From Streptomyces spinosus (GTDB lineage Bacteria; Actinomycetota; Actinomycetes; Streptomycetales; Streptomycetaceae), in NCBI RefSeq assembly GCF_020400655.1, contig NZ_JAINRC010000005.1, forward strand, positions 248,001-312,000: DNA of 64,000 bases, written 5' to 3'. Numbering within the stretch: position 1 is the first letter of the stretch; every line of letters starts with the position of its first letter. The notes beneath the pieces are model-generated. The model saw nothing but the letters and a program-made list of their open reading frames with translations. It made no database searches and was not told the origin of the DNA. Both the position numbers and the translations under genes were made by a program. This document shows positions 1 to 10,063 of this stretch, piece after piece.

Positions 1-1998
1 CGCCGCGCCCCGCACATCACCGCCCGCGAGGCCGACGAGGTGGCCGCCGAGTTCGGCGACGTGCCGCTGCCGCTGGTGCAGGCCGCGTCCTGGCTCGGCG
101 AGTCCGGCATGGAGGCCGCCGAGTACCTGCGGATGGTGCGCGAACGGCGGCTGTCCACCGTCGACGAGCCCGTCACCGGCGAGGGCTTCCCGCAGTCCTC
201 GCTCACCTCCTGGGCGATACTGCTCAACCGGCTGCGCCGCTCCCAGCCGCAGGCCATCGAGGTGCTCGGCCTGTGCACCTCCTTCGCCCCCGGACGCATC
301 CCGCTCGGCCTCATCCGCGCCTACCCGCGCGCCGAGCTGCCCGAGGAACTGCGCTGGATGTCCACCGACCTGCCCGCCTGGACCCGGGCCCTGGACACCC
401 TCGTCAACTACTCGGTGCTCACCCGGGAGACCCGCGGCCCGCTGGCCGCCGAGATGGGCCCGCACCAGGAGTCGGTGCACATGCACCGGCTCGTCCACGA
501 CATCGTCTCCAAGCTGACCAGCGACGGCAGCCGTGAACTGCACCGGCGGGCGGTGCGCACCCTGCTCGCCGAGGCCGATCCCGGCAACCCGGCCGACAGC
601 CGCAACTGGCCGCGCTACGCCGAACTGCTGCCCCACCTGGAACCCTCCGGCGCCCTGGAGAGCGGGCAGCCGCGCGTGCAGGAGCTGGTCCTGAACTGCC
701 TGCGGTACTGCACCCGCAGCGGCGAGTACAGCGGCGGCCTGGAACTGGCGCAGCAGGTGCGCCGGCACTGGTCACGGTTCATGGACCCGATCGACCAGCC
801 GATGCTCGACCTGGCCACCCAAGAGGGCAACATGCTCCGCAACAGCGGCAGGTTCCGCGAGTTGTACGAGCTGCACCGGGGCGTGCTGAAACAGCTCCAG
901 GCCGCGCCCCGGCGCAACGAGATCGGCGAACTCGTCAGCAAGAGCGCCATCGCCTCCGGCCTGCGTTCCCTGGGCCGCTACCAGGACGCGTACGACCTCC
1001 AGCGCGAGGTCCTCGAGGGCAACGAGCGGCTCCTCGGCCCGGACGAGCCGCCCACCCTGGTCGCCCGGCACAACCTCGGCGTCACCCTGCGCATGCTGGG
1101 CCGCTACGCCGAGGCACTGGACCTCGACCTGGAGACCCTGGCCCGGCGCGAGAGCGTCCTGCGCGCCCGGCACATCAACACCCTGCACTCCGGCAACGCG
1201 GTCACCCACAGCCTCCGCCTGCTCGGCCGCTACCGCGAGGCGCTGGCCCGTCAGGAACCCGTCGTACGGCTCCATGTGCAGGTGCTCGGCCCGCAGCATC
1301 CGCAGACCCTCGAAGCCCGCTCCCAGCTGGCCATGTGCCGGCGCCGCGAGGGCGGGCACACCCCGGACGTCGGCCCCGGGATGGCCAGCCTGCTGGACCA
1401 GCTGATCCAGCTGCACGGCCGCGGGCACTACCGCACGCTGGCGTTCCTCACCAACTACGGCAACTTCCTGCGGGAGCACGGCGACCTCAGCCAGGCCCGC
1501 GACCTCATCGACGAGGCGGAGGCCGGCTACCGGTCGCTGCTCGGCCCCGCGCACCCCGTGGCCACCGGCATGCTGTCCAACACCGGGCTGGTCATGCAGG
1601 CCTCCGGCGAGCGGGGCGAGGCCCTGTCCATGTTCGAGTCCGCCCTCGCCGGCCTCGGCGCCACGCTCGGCCCCGACCACCCCTGGGTGCTGGGCTGCGC
1701 CCTGAACGCGACTGGCGCGCGCAACCTCAACGGCCGCATCGAGGACGCCGTGGAACTGAGCCGCGACACCCTGCGCCGGGCGCGCCACACGCTGGACCAC
1801 GACCACCCGCTCACCCTGTCCTGCCAGGTGGCCCTGGCCGCGGACCTGCGCGCGGCACACGAGCACGAGGAGGCCGGAAAGCTGGAGGAGGACGCCCTGC
1901 TGTCCCTCACCCGCACCCTGGGCGCCCAGCACCCCCACACCATCTCGGCCCGCCAACGGGTCCGCCCCTACTGGGACTTCGAGGCGTACCTGGGCTGA
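1..1998 (+). CDS. TPR-repeat protein, 5' end outside window (FxsT-like)
   Basis: The frame is open from the first base, so the N-terminus is missing; about 665 codons are visible. The first 200 residues look like the winged-helix part of an NB-ARC/STAND protein. The rest is a string of tetratricopeptide repeats of about 42 residues, many carrying a GP-x-HP core (for example near residues 345, 417 and 510). Such proteins use the repeats to sense partners or ligands and the NTPase to switch. Streptomyces proteins of this shape are often annotated as the TPR member of FxSxx-COOH peptide systems, but the diagnostic peptide and radical SAM genes would lie upstream and cannot be seen. The family call is firm and the FxsT identity is a guess. 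Confidence 0.7.
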   Translation, partial: RRAPHITAREADEVAAEFGDVPLPLVQAASWLGESGMEAAEYLRMVRERRLSTVDEPVTGEGFPQSSLTSWAILLNRLRRSQPQAIEVLGLCTSFAPGRIPLGLIRAYPRAELPEELRWMSTDLPAWTRALDTLVNYSVLTRETRGPLAAEMGPHQESVHMHRLVHDIVSKLTSDGSRELHRRAVRTLLAEADPGNPADSRNWPRYAELLPHLEPSGALESGQPRVQELVLNCLRYCTRSGEYSGGLELAQQVRRHWSRFMDPIDQPMLDLATQEGNMLRNSGRFRELYELHRGVLKQLQAAPRRNEIGELVSKSAIASGLRSLGRYQDAYDLQREVLEGNERLLGPDEPPTLVARHNLGVTLRMLGRYAEALDLDLETLARRESVLRARHINTLHSGNAVTHSLRLLGRYREALARQEPVVRLHVQVLGPQHPQTLEARSQLAMCRRREGGHTPDVGPGMASLLDQLIQLHGRGHYRTLAFLTNYGNFLREHGDLSQARDLIDEAEAGYRSLLGPAHPVATGMLSNTGLVMQASGERGEALSMFESALAGLGATLGPDHPWVLGCALNATGARNLNGRIEDAVELSRDTLRRARHTLDHDHPLTLSCQVALAADLRAAHEHEEAGKLEEDALLSLTRTLGAQHPHTISARQRVRPYWDFEAYLG

Positions 1999-2090
1999 AA
2001 GCGCCGCGCGAGGGGCGCGGGGAACCGCGCGAGCAACCGAGGACGGTCCGCAGCCGCGCACCATCCGCAACCGCCCCGCCGGGCAGCCGA

Positions 2091-2128
2091 AGAGCCCGGT
2101 ACCGAGTCGGAACTCGGCACCGGGCTCT
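2091..2128. terminator. Bidirectional hairpin terminator between TPR gene and kgd
   Basis: A 17-bp stem (2091-2107 against 2112-2128) with one mismatch and a 4-nt loop lies between two convergent genes, 26 nt beyond the kgd stop and about 93 nt beyond the TPR gene stop. A short T run follows on the plus side. Confidence 0.75.
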
Positions 2129-2153
2129 CAGTTTCGGCTGACCGCCGGAGGCA

Positions 2154-5100
2154 CTACGCCTCGAAGACCTCACGCACCAGCTGCTCCTGCTCCGCCTGGT
2201 GCCGCTTCGCGGAGCCGACCGCCGGGGACGAGGAGTGCGGACGCGAGATGCGCCGCAGGCGCTCGCCGTGCGGGACGTCCGCGCCGACCGCCAGGTCCAG
2301 GTGGTCGATCAGGTTGAGCGCGATGAACGGCCACGCACCCTGGTTCGCCGGCTCCTCCTGCGCCCACAGGTACTTCTCGGCGTTCGGGTACTTGTTGACC
2401 TCCGCCTGGATCTCCGCGCCCGGCAGCGGGTACAGCCGCTCGATGCGGATGATCGCGGTGTCCGTCACGCCCCGCTTCTGCCGCTCGGCCTCGAGGTCGT
2501 AGTACAGCTTGCCGGCCACGAACACGACCTTGCGGACCGCGGCCGGGTCCGCCGCCGTGTCCCCGATGACGGGACGGAACTGACCCGAGGTGAACTCCTC
2601 CGTCTTCGACGCGGCGGCCTTCAGGCGCAGCATCGACTTCGGGGTGAAGACCACCAGCGGCTTGTGGTGCGGGTTGTGCACCTGCCACCGCAGGAGGTGG
2701 AAGTAGTTCGACGGCAGGGTCGGCATGGCGACCGTCATGTTGTTCTGCGCGCAGAGCTGGAGGAACCGCTCGACACGGGCCGAGGAGTGGTCCGGGCCCT
2801 GGCCCTCGTAGCCGTGGGGCAGGAGCAGGGTGACGCCGGACGTCTGGCCCCACTTCTGCTCCGCCGCCGAGATGTACTCGTCGACCACCGTCTGGGCGCC
2901 GTTGACGAAGTCGCCGAACTGCGCCTCCCACATCACGAGCGCGTCGGGGCGGGCGAGCGAGTAGCCGTACTCGAAGCCCATGACCGCGTACTCGGACAGC
3001 AGGGAGTTGTAGACGTTGTAGCGCGCCTGGTCCTCGGCGAGGTACTGCAGCGGGGTGTACTCCTCGCCCGTCTCGCGGTCGATGAGGACCGCGTGGCGCT
3101 GGCCGAAGGTGCCGCGCTGGGAGTCCTGGCCGGACAGCCGGACCGGGGTGCCCTCCAGCAGCAGGGAGCCGACCGCGAGGGTCTCGCCCATGCCCCAGTC
3201 GATGGTGCCGTCCTCGACCATCGCCGCGCGGCGCTGCAGCTGGGGCAGCAGACGCGGGTGGACGTGGAAGGAGTCCGGGATGTTGACCTGGGACTCGGCG
3301 ATGCGCTTGACGACCTCCGAGGAGATCGCGGTGTTCACCGCCACCGGGAAGTCCGCCTGCGGGTCCGGGGCGGGACCGGTGGCCTGCTGGGTCGTGACGG
3401 CCTCGCGGACCTCCGTGAAGACCTTCTCCAGCTGGCCCTGGTAGTCCTGCAGGGCCTGCTCGGCCTCTTCCAGGGTGATGTCGCCGCGACCGATGAGGGA
3501 CTCGGTGTACAGCTTGCGCACCGAGCGCTTCTTGTCGATCAGGTCGTACATCAGCGGCTGGGTGAAGGCCGGGTTGTCCGACTCGTTGTGACCGCGGCGG
3601 CGGTAGCAGATGAGGTCGATCACCACGTCCTTGTTGAACGCCTGGCGGAACTCGAAGGCCAGACGCGCGACGCGGACCACGGCCTCCGGGTCGTCGCCGT
3701 TCACGTGGAAGATCGGGGCCTCGATCATGCGGGCCACGTCCGTCGCGTACATGGAGGAACGCGAGGACTCGGGGGCCGCGGTGAAGCCGACCTGGTTGTT
3801 GATGACGATGTGGACCGTGCCGCCGGTGCGGTAACCGCGCAGCTGCGACATGTTCAGGGTCTCGGCCACCACGCCCTGGCCCGCGAAGGCCGCGTCGCCG
3901 TGCAGGGCGACGGGCAGCACGGTGAAGTCCGTCCCGCCCTTGTTGATGATGTCCTGCTTGGCGCGGGCGATGCCCTCGATGACCGGGTCGACCGTCTCCA
4001 GGTGGGAGGGGTTGGCGGCCAGCGAGACCTTGATCTGCTCGCCGTCCAGACCGGTGAAGGTGCCCTCGGCGCCCAGGTGGTACTTGACGTCGCCGGAGCC
4101 GTGCATCGACTTCGGGTCGAGGTTGCCCTCGAACTCGCGGAAGATCTGCGCGTAGGACTTGCCGACGATGTTGGCGAGGACGTTCAGGCGGCCGCGGTGG
4201 GCCATGCCGATGACGACCTCGTCCAGGCGGGACTCGGCGGCGGAGTCGATCACCGCGTCGAGCAGCGGGATGACGGACTCGCCGCCCTCCAGCGAGAAGC
4301 GCTTCTGGCCGACGTACTTCGTCTGCAGGAACGTCTCGAAGGCCTCGGCGGCGTTCAGCCGGCGCAGGATCCGCAGCTGCTCCTCGCGCTCCATCTTGGC
4401 GTGCGGGCGCTCGACGCGGTCCTGGATCCACTTGCGCTGCTTGGGGTCCTGGATGTGCATGAACTCGATGCCGGTGGTGCGGCAGTACGAGTCGCGCAGC
4501 ACGCCGAGGATGTCACGCAGCTTCATCATCGACTTGCCGGCGAAGCCGCCGACCGCGAAGTCGCGCTCCAGGTCCCACAGGGTGAGCCCGTGCTCGGTGA
4601 TGTCCAGGTCGGGGTGCTTGCGCTGCTTGTACTCCAGCGGGTCGGTGTCGGCCATGACGTGGCCGCGGACCCGGTAGGAGTGGATCAGCTCGAAGACGCG
4701 GGCGGCCTTGGTGACGTCGTCGTCGTGGCTGGCGTCGATGTCCTTGAGCCAGCGGACCGGCTCGTAGGGGATGCGCAGCGCCTCGAAGATGTCGTCGTAG
4801 AAGCCGTTCTCGCCGAGCAGCAGGTTGGCGACCTGGCGGAGGAACTCGCCGGAGGCGGCGCCCTGGATGACCCGGTGGTCGTAGGTCGACGTGAGCGTCA
4901 TGACCTTCGAGATGCCGAGCTTGTTCAGGGTGTCCTGGCTGGTGCCCTGGAACTCCGCCGGGTAGTCCATGGAGCCGACGCCCATGATCACGGACTGGCC
5001 GGGCATGAGGCGCGGCACGGAGTGGACGGTGCCGAGGCCGCCGGGGTTGGTCAGGGAGACCGTGACACCGGTGAAGTCGTCCATCGTCAGCTTGCCGTCG

Positions 5101-5972
5101 CGGGCGCGGCGGACGATGTCCTCGTAGGCCTGCCAGAACTCGAAGAAGTTCAGCGTCTCGGCCTTCTTGATGGCGGCCACGACGAGCTGGCGGTCACCGT
5201 TCGGCTTCACCAGGTCGATGGCCAGGCCGAGGTTGACGTGCGGCGGCTTGACGAGGGTCGGCTTGCCGTCCTTCTCGCCGAACGACCAGTTCATCGACGG
5301 CATGGCCTTGATGGCCTGCACCATCGCGAAGCCGATCAGGTGCGTGAAGGAGATCTTCCCGCCCCGGGCGCGCTTGAGGTGGTTGTTGATGACGATGCGG
5401 TTGTCGAACAGCAGCTTCACCGGGACGGCGCGGACCGAGGTGGCGGTCGGCAGCTCCAGGGAGGCGTTCATGTTCTTGGCGACGGCGGCGGCCGGACCGC
5501 GCAGCGTGACCAGCTCCGGGCCCTCGGGGGCCTCGGCGGGCTTCGCCTTGGGCTGAGCGGGCGCCTGTGCGGGCTGCGCCGGCTTGGCCGGGGCGGGGGT
5601 CTTCGCCGCGGGGGCCGGGGCCGGGGCCGGGGCCGCGGCCGGGGCGGGAGCGGCGGCGGGCTTCTCAGCCGCGGGGGCGGCCGGGGCGGCGGCCTGGGGG
5701 GCCGGGGCCGCGGGCCGGGCCTGCGGGGCCGTGGTGGGGGTCTCTGCGGCCCCCGTGGCCGCAGTACCCGCCGGAGCCGGGGTGGCAGGAGCACCCGGCT
5801 TGTAATCGGCGAAGAAGTCCCACCAGGCACGGTCTACCGAATTCGGGTCCTGGAGGTACTGCTGATAGATCTCGTCGACGAGCCACTCGTTCGCACCGAA
5901 CGCTGCTGCGGGGTTCTTCCCGGCTTGGTCGTCGGTGGAGATGCTCGAGTTACTGGGGGACTGTGGCGACAC
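2154..5972 (-). CDS. kgd: Multifunctional 2-oxoglutarate decarboxylase/dehydrogenase E1 with fused E2-type domain
   Basis: Actinobacterial Kgd/OdhA (SucA-type) enzyme of the TCA cycle. It decarboxylates 2-oxoglutarate with thiamine diphosphate and feeds the oxoglutarate dehydrogenase complex. At 1272 aa it has the family layout: a short N-terminal segment ([14 protein letters not shown]), an Ala/Pro/Lys-rich linker, an E2-like acyltransferase domain ([12 protein letters not shown] near residue 370), then the E1 domains with GDAAFAGQG and the NNQVGF loop. The GTG at 5972 is preferred because a GGAAGAGGG sequence sits upstream; a longer frame starts at 5999 without a good ribosome site. In the family, activity is controlled by the FHA protein OdhI/GarA. 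Convergent with the TPR gene. Confidence 0.95.
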   Translation of the reverse strand: MSPQSPSNSSISTDDQAGKNPAAAFGANEWLVDEIYQQYLQDPNSVDRAWWDFFADYKPGAPATPAPAGTAATGAAETPTTAPQARPAAPAPQAAAPAAPAAEKPAAAPAPAAAPAPAPAPAAKTPAPAKPAQPAQAPAQPKAKPAEAPEGPELVTLRGPAAAVAKNMNASLELPTATSVRAVPVKLLFDNRIVINNHLKRARGGKISFTHLIGFAMVQAIKAMPSMNWSFGEKDGKPTLVKPPHVNLGLAIDLVKPNGDRQLVVAAIKKAETLNFFEFWQAYEDIVRRARDGKLTMDDFTGVTVSLTNPGGLGTVHSVPRLMPGQSVIMGVGSMDYPAEFQGTSQDTLNKLGISKVMTLTSTYDHRVIQGAASGEFLRQVANLLLGENGFYDDIFEALRIPYEPVRWLKDIDASHDDDVTKAARVFELIHSYRVRGHVMADTDPLEYKQRKHPDLDITEHGLTLWDLERDFAVGGFAGKSMMKLRDILGVLRDSYCRTTGIEFMHIQDPKQRKWIQDRVERPHAKMEREEQLRILRRLNAAEAFETFLQTKYVGQKRFSLEGGESVIPLLDAVIDSAAESRLDEVVIGMAHRGRLNVLANIVGKSYAQIFREFEGNLDPKSMHGSGDVKYHLGAEGTFTGLDGEQIKVSLAANPSHLETVDPVIEGIARAKQDIINKGGTDFTVLPVALHGDAAFAGQGVVAETLNMSQLRGYRTGGTVHIVINNQVGFTAAPESSRSSMYATDVARMIEAPIFHVNGDDPEAVVRVARLAFEFRQAFNKDVVIDLICYRRRGHNESDNPAFTQPLMYDLIDKKRSVRKLYTESLIGRGDITLEEAEQALQDYQGQLEKVFTEVREAVTTQQATGPAPDPQADFPVAVNTAISSEVVKRIAESQVNIPDSFHVHPRLLPQLQRRAAMVEDGTIDWGMGETLAVGSLLLEGTPVRLSGQDSQRGTFGQRHAVLIDRETGEEYTPLQYLAEDQARYNVYNSLLSEYAVMGFEYGYSLARPDALVMWEAQFGDFVNGAQTVVDEYISAAEQKWGQTSGVTLLLPHGYEGQGPDHSSARVERFLQLCAQNNMTVAMPTLPSNYFHLLRWQVHNPHHKPLVVFTPKSMLRLKAAASKTEEFTSGQFRPVIGDTAADPAAVRKVVFVAGKLYYDLEAERQKRGVTDTAIIRIERLYPLPGAEIQAEVNKYPNAEKYLWAQEEPANQGAWPFIALNLIDHLDLAVGADVPHGERLRRISRPHSSSPAVGSAKRHQAEQEQLVREVFEA

Positions 5973-6271
5973 GGCGGCAACCGCCCTCTTCCGCTTCACA
6001 AGGTGATGGACAGCGGGAATAAAGGCTACGCCTCCCTGGCCGGGAAGGTCAGGTCGAGCAAGGTCATCGTCGCGTAAGTCACATCAAGAATCTTGTTTCA
6101 GGGCTTGAAATGGCGGGAAACAAGCGTGGTTCCGCATGCGGGAGGGTGCGCGGGCACGGACCCTGCGCGTCTTCGTTCGACGGGTGCCCGGGCCTGCCCT
6201 GATCACACGTGTCCGGCCGCGCCGACCGGCGGCGGCCGAGGTGGATCTTGAGGTTCCGCTCGGACTTTACG
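5973..6271. promoter_or_regulatory. Intergenic region upstream of kgd with spaced inverted repeat
   Basis: About 300 nt between the kgd start and the end of the downstream-oriented sensor kinase gene. No gene is seen. It must hold the kgd promoter. An exact 8-bp inverted repeat, CTTGTTTC (6092-6099) and GAAACAAG (6117-6124), is the only clear structure. It may be an operator or part of the histidine kinase 3' end. Confidence 0.4.
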
Positions 6272-7396
6272 TCAACTTGGAACGGAAGTCAGTCCCGGAA
6301 GAGTGACGATGATCCGGCAGCCCCGCTCGGATTCGGCCACACCGATCCGGCCGCCGTGCAGATCCACCGCCCACCGGGCGATCGCCAGGCCCAGCCCCGT
6401 GCCGCCGTCGCTGCCCGGACCGTGCGGCCGGGTCACCGCGCCGCGGTTGAACCGCTCGAACACCCGGTGCCACTCCGACCGGGGGATGCCGGGGCCCTCG
6501 TCCAGGACCTCCAGCTCCAGCGACTCCGGCTGCGCCCCGCGCCGCGCCCGTACCGTCACCCGGCCGTGCGGCGGGCTGTGCTTGACCGCGTTGTCGATCA
6601 GGTTGGCGACGACCTGGTGGATGCGCTCGGGGTCCGCGTGCGCGGTCAGCTCCGGCGGGGAGACGTCGAGGTGCAGATGGACGTCCGTGCGCGTGTGGCT
6701 GCCGGAGCCGGTGGCCATGCCCGCGCGCGCGGAGGCGACCATGTTGGCCTCCTTCAGCACCCCGGACAGGTACGGCCACACCTCGAACCGCCGCAGCTTC
6801 AGCGGTACGACGCCGTTGTCGAGCCGGGACAGGTCCAGCAGGGTCTCCACCAGCCGGCCGAGCCGCTCGGTCTGTTTCAGGGCCGTCCGCATCGTCTCCG
6901 GATCGGCCTGCGTGACCCCGTCGACGATGTTCTCCAGCACCGCGCGCAGGCCGGCGATCGGCGTGCGCAGCTCGTGCGAGACGTTCGCGACGAGCTCCTT
7001 GCGCTGGTTGTCCTGGGCCTCCAGCTCGTCGGCCATGACGTTGATCGTCTGGGCCAGGTCGCCCAGCTCGTCCCGGCGGTTCTCGCGCACCCGGCGGGTG
7101 TAGTCGCCCTGGGATATGGAGCGGGCCACCGCGTTCATCTCGTCCAGCGGCATGGTGAGCGAGTGCGCCACGAACTGCGTGATCAGCAAGGTGGCGATCA
7201 TCGAGAAGACCGTGATGAACCGCAGCTCCGTCTTGGTGTGCACCGCCACGATCGACAGACCCGTGGTGATCAGCACCGAGATGACGACCAGCACGCCCAG
7301 CTTGGTCTTGATCGAGAACGGGCGCACGCCGCCCCAGGGCTCCTCGCCGAGGGCCCCGGGGCTGCTCCGTGCGGTCTGGCGCCCGCCGCCGCTCAT
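6272..7396 (-). CDS. Two-component sensor histidine kinase (HAMP, HisKA, HATPase)
   Basis: A 374-aa membrane kinase. Two transmembrane segments (about 31-52 and 58-78) are separated by only a few residues, so there is almost no extracytoplasmic sensor. A HAMP domain follows (about 79-131), then the phospho-acceptor H-box SHELRTPIAGL with H141, an N-box (VVANLIDNAVKHS) and G-boxes DEGPGIP and GGTGLGLAI. The ATG at 7396 overlaps the response regulator stop (ATGA), so the two are translationally coupled. The signal is probably membrane-derived or relayed by a partner, given the tiny loop. The regulated genes are unknown. Confidence 0.93.
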   Translation of the reverse strand: MSGGGRQTARSSPGALGEEPWGGVRPFSIKTKLGVLVVISVLITTGLSIVAVHTKTELRFITVFSMIATLLITQFVAHSLTMPLDEMNAVARSISQGDYTRRVRENRRDELGDLAQTINVMADELEAQDNQRKELVANVSHELRTPIAGLRAVLENIVDGVTQADPETMRTALKQTERLGRLVETLLDLSRLDNGVVPLKLRRFEVWPYLSGVLKEANMVASARAGMATGSGSHTRTDVHLHLDVSPPELTAHADPERIHQVVANLIDNAVKHSPPHGRVTVRARRGAQPESLELEVLDEGPGIPRSEWHRVFERFNRGAVTRPHGPGSDGGTGLGLAIARWAVDLHGGRIGVAESERGCRIIVTLPGLTSVPS

Positions 7397-8133
7397 GGGG
7401 TCGGCGTCTCCAGCGCGTAGCCCACGCCGTGCACCGTGCGGATGCGCTCCGCGCCGATCTTCCGCCGCAGCGCCTTGATGTGGCTGTCGACCGTACGGGT
7501 GCCGGAGGCGTCCGCCCAGTCCCACACCTCGGCCAGCAGCTGCTCCCGGGAGAGCACCGCGCGCGGGGTGTTCGCCAGGCACACCAGCAGGTCGAACTCG
7601 GTGGGCGTCAGGTGGACGTCCTCGGACTTCACCCGCACCCGGCGCTGCGCGTGGTCGATCTCCAGCTCGCCGAGGCGCAGGATGCCGGAGCGCGGGGTGG
7701 TGGCGGCCAGCGCGGCCCGCTCCACCCGGCGCAGCAGCACGTGCACGCGTGCGGCCAGCTCCCGCATCGAGAACGGCTTGGTCATGTAGTCGTCGGCGCC
7801 CACGCCGAGCCCGACCAGCATGTCCGTCTCGTCGTCCCGCGCGGTCAGCATCAGCACCGGCACCGGCCGCTGCGCCTGCACCCGCCGGCACACCTCGAGC
7901 CCGTCGAAGCCCGGCAGCATGATGTCGAGGATCAGCAGATCGGGCTGCCATGCCTCCGCGGTGTCGACCGCTGCCGGACCGTCGCCCGCCGTTTGCACGA
8001 GAAATCCCTCGGCGCGGAGCCGGGCCGCGATGGCGTCGACGATCGTCGGGTCGTCCTCGACGACCAGCACCCGGCGCTGTGCGCCCGGGGTGGTCGTCGC
8101 CGCGCCGCTCTGGGAGGTGTGTGTCTGCTCCAT
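7393..8133 (-). CDS. OmpR/PhoB-family response regulator
   Basis: A 246-aa regulator with an N-terminal receiver (acidic pocket E26-D27-D28, phospho-acceptor D70 in LLILDIMLPG, T97, K119) and a C-terminal winged helix (LTPTEFDLLVCLANTP through TVDSHIKALRRKIG). First gene of a two-gene operon, overlapping the kinase gene by 4 nt. About 110 nt of upstream sequence separates it from the methyltransferase-like gene and should contain the operon promoter. Confidence 0.95.
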   Translation of the reverse strand: MEQTHTSQSGAATTTPGAQRRVLVVEDDPTIVDAIAARLRAEGFLVQTAGDGPAAVDTAEAWQPDLLILDIMLPGFDGLEVCRRVQAQRPVPVLMLTARDDETDMLVGLGVGADDYMTKPFSMRELAARVHVLLRRVERAALAATTPRSGILRLGELEIDHAQRRVRVKSEDVHLTPTEFDLLVCLANTPRAVLSREQLLAEVWDWADASGTRTVDSHIKALRRKIGAERIRTVHGVGYALETPTP

Positions 8134-8245
8134 CGCCCGCCCCTGTTGTTGCTTTCCGGAATCAGTGGGGTGATCCCATGTCTGCGTTTGACGCTTGAAT
8201 GATCGGCGTCAGGGCAGCACATTACGGTGACCGGCCGTGCTGTCG

Positions 8246-8923
8246 CTATCCAGGTCGGACGGCGAGGTGGACGGCGTCCGGAACGCCCCGGGCAACCGGC
8301 ACCTCTTCGGTACGCACCTGCTGGAACCCGGCATTCCGCAAGCTTCCTTCAAATTCCGGAGAAGGCTCGGCCGACCACACCGCGAGCACCCCGCCGGGCC
8401 TCAACACCCGTGCGCAGGCGGCGAGTCCGGCCGGCGAGTAGAGGGTGTCGTTGTCCTCGGTGACGGTCCATCCGGGCCCGTTGTCGATGTCGAGGCACAG
8501 CGCGTCGAACGTGTCCGATGTCTCATTGACGAACCGCACGAGATCCGCTTCCACGATCGCGGTGCGCGGATCGGCGAGCGCGCCGGCGGACACCTCGGCC
8601 AGCGGTCCGTCCCGGTGCCAGCCGATGACGGCGGGTTCCCGCTCCACCACGGTGATGCGCCCCCACCGCGGGTCGGCGGCGGCATGGGCGAGCGAGAACC
8701 CCACGCCCAGCCCGCCGATCAGCACCTCGGGCGCCGGCCGGGCGTCCAGCGCGGCACGGGCCGCGTCGACCAGCAGCCGCTCCGAGCGGCCGTCCGAGGT
8801 GTCCATCAGGAAGCAGCCGTTGGCGATGATCTGCAGCAGCGCACCGTGTCTGCGCAGCACCACCTCGCCGTACGGGCCGTCGCGCCGGTCCAGGACCACG
8901 GGAGTGTCGTACACGGCAGTCAT
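8246..8923 (-). CDS. Spermidine-synthase-like / SAM-methyltransferase-fold protein
   Basis: A 225-aa protein with a Rossmann core typical of the polyamine synthase and methyltransferase superfamily: VLIGGLGVGFSLAHA as the nucleotide-binding loop, ITVVEREP with the acidic end of strand 2, and LCLDIDNGPGW as the next acidic segment. It lacks the long N-terminal beta domain of true spermidine synthases, so the substrate cannot be named. The ATG at 8923 is chosen because an AGGA sequence lies about 9 nt upstream; an upstream extension has none. Confidence 0.75.
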   Translation of the reverse strand: MTAVYDTPVVLDRRDGPYGEVVLRRHGALLQIIANGCFLMDTSDGRSERLLVDAARAALDARPAPEVLIGGLGVGFSLAHAAADPRWGRITVVEREPAVIGWHRDGPLAEVSAGALADPRTAIVEADLVRFVNETSDTFDALCLDIDNGPGWTVTEDNDTLYSPAGLAACARVLRPGGVLAVWSAEPSPEFEGSLRNAGFQQVRTEEVPVARGVPDAVHLAVRPG

Positions 8924-9117
8924 GACCCCATCCTGCTCGAACGGGGCCCGGCGTTCACGGCAATTGCGCGGGACACCCACGGACGGGTGGTCCGAGCCGG
9001 GGCCGCGAGCGCCCGGCGGGTGAGAGGTTGCCGTGAATCCGCCGCGGTGTGGCGTCGGTCATGGACAGCGCCGTGCCGGGCACCAAGGGTGGGGCGCGAC
9101 GGAAGGAGCGTCTCACC

Positions 9118-9906
9118 GTGGAACGGAGCACGACGGGCCCCACGCCGGACGCGTACCCGCCCGCGCCGGGCACGCCCCTTCCGGACGGCACGGCCGCAAT
9201 CCCGGCCCCGGTCCTCGCGGGCCTGCTGGACGGCATGCCCCGCCAGCGCGCCACCGCCCCGGCGCTGCCCGCCCCGCGGACCCACCGGCCCCCGCCCCGC
9301 CCGTGGCACCTGCTGCCGACCCCCGCCGGCGCCCCGTTCACCCTCGGCTACGCGGCCCTCCTGGCCGTCACCTCCCTGATCGCGGCCCACGCCGACCCCG
9401 GCCTGGTGCACGCGCTCCACCAGGGCTCCAGCACCGACGTGGCCCACCTGGTGCGCACCCCCGTGCTCGTGCTGTTGGCCAGCGCGCTGTGGATCGCGGG
9501 CGGGCTCCTCACGCCGTACACGGTCGCGTTCCTGCTGGTGCTCACCGCGCTGGAGCGGCGGATAGGGGGAGCGCGGGCCGCCTGCGTCTTCCTGGCCGGC
9601 CATGTCCTGGCGACCCTCGCCACCGAGGTACCGGTGGGCCTCGCCGTCCTGCTGGGCCACCTGCCCGACACCTCGCTGCACCGCCTCGACTACGGCATCA
9701 GCTTCGGCGTGGCCACGAGCACCGGCGCCCTGACGGGCCTGCTGCGTCCCTGGCTGCGCTGGCCGTTGCTGACCCTGGCCGCCGGCGGGCTGCTGAGCGA
9801 CCTGCTGGCGTACGCGGATCCGCTGACGAACTGGGGCCACCTCATCGCCCTGACGATCGGTGTGGCGGCCTGGCCGCTGGTCCGGCGGTGGCACCGGCCG
9901 GCCTGA
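9118..9906 (+). CDS. Rhomboid-like polytopic membrane protein
   Basis: A 262-aa membrane protein. After a Pro-rich cytoplasmic stretch of about 70 residues come roughly six hydrophobic helices. The stretch GISFGVATSTGALTG followed by NWGHLIAL resembles the Ser-helix and His-helix of rhomboids, but the classic GxSG motif is not intact, so it may be a rhomboid-like pseudoprotease rather than an active enzyme. The GTG at 9118 has a strong GGAAGGAG sequence 9 nt upstream. It ends about 115 nt before the lon control region. Confidence 0.7.
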   Translation: MERSTTGPTPDAYPPAPGTPLPDGTAAIPAPVLAGLLDGMPRQRATAPALPAPRTHRPPPRPWHLLPTPAGAPFTLGYAALLAVTSLIAAHADPGLVHALHQGSSTDVAHLVRTPVLVLLASALWIAGGLLTPYTVAFLLVLTALERRIGGARAACVFLAGHVLATLATEVPVGLAVLLGHLPDTSLHRLDYGISFGVATSTGALTGLLRPWLRWPLLTLAAGGLLSDLLAYADPLTNWGHLIALTIGVAAWPLVRRWHRPA

Positions 9907-10021
9907 GGGACGCGCCACTCCAACGGCCCGCGGCCGGATGCGTTTCCGCAGTTCAGCACCGCCCGCTCAGGTGATCGCTCAGAGCGAACAGACCCCCGGG
10001 AACAACAGGACCCGCCAGAAC

Positions 10022-10042
10022 ATTGAGTCGGCATAGCTCAAG
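10022..10042. promoter_or_regulatory. HAIR box (HspR operator) upstream of lon
   Basis: ATTGAGT-N7-GCTCAAG matches the HAIR consensus CTTGAGT-N7-ACTCAAG at 6 of 7 positions in each arm, with the exact spacing. It ends 21 nt before the lon start. HspR repression of lon through such a box is known in Streptomyces, so heat induction of this gene is a well-founded inference. Confidence 0.85.
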
Positions 10043-10063
10043 TTGACTGCCGAAGGGGAGATC

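Noticed and set aside
5973..5999. Upstream start for kgd
   Set aside because: The GTG at 5999 lacks a ribosome site, while the GTG at 5972 has one and gives the usual family length.
2199..6077. Very long plus-strand open frame opposite kgd
   Set aside because: An antisense shadow caused by high GC. Its composition (Val/Leu/Asp/Arg repeats) matches no protein, and kgd is unambiguous.
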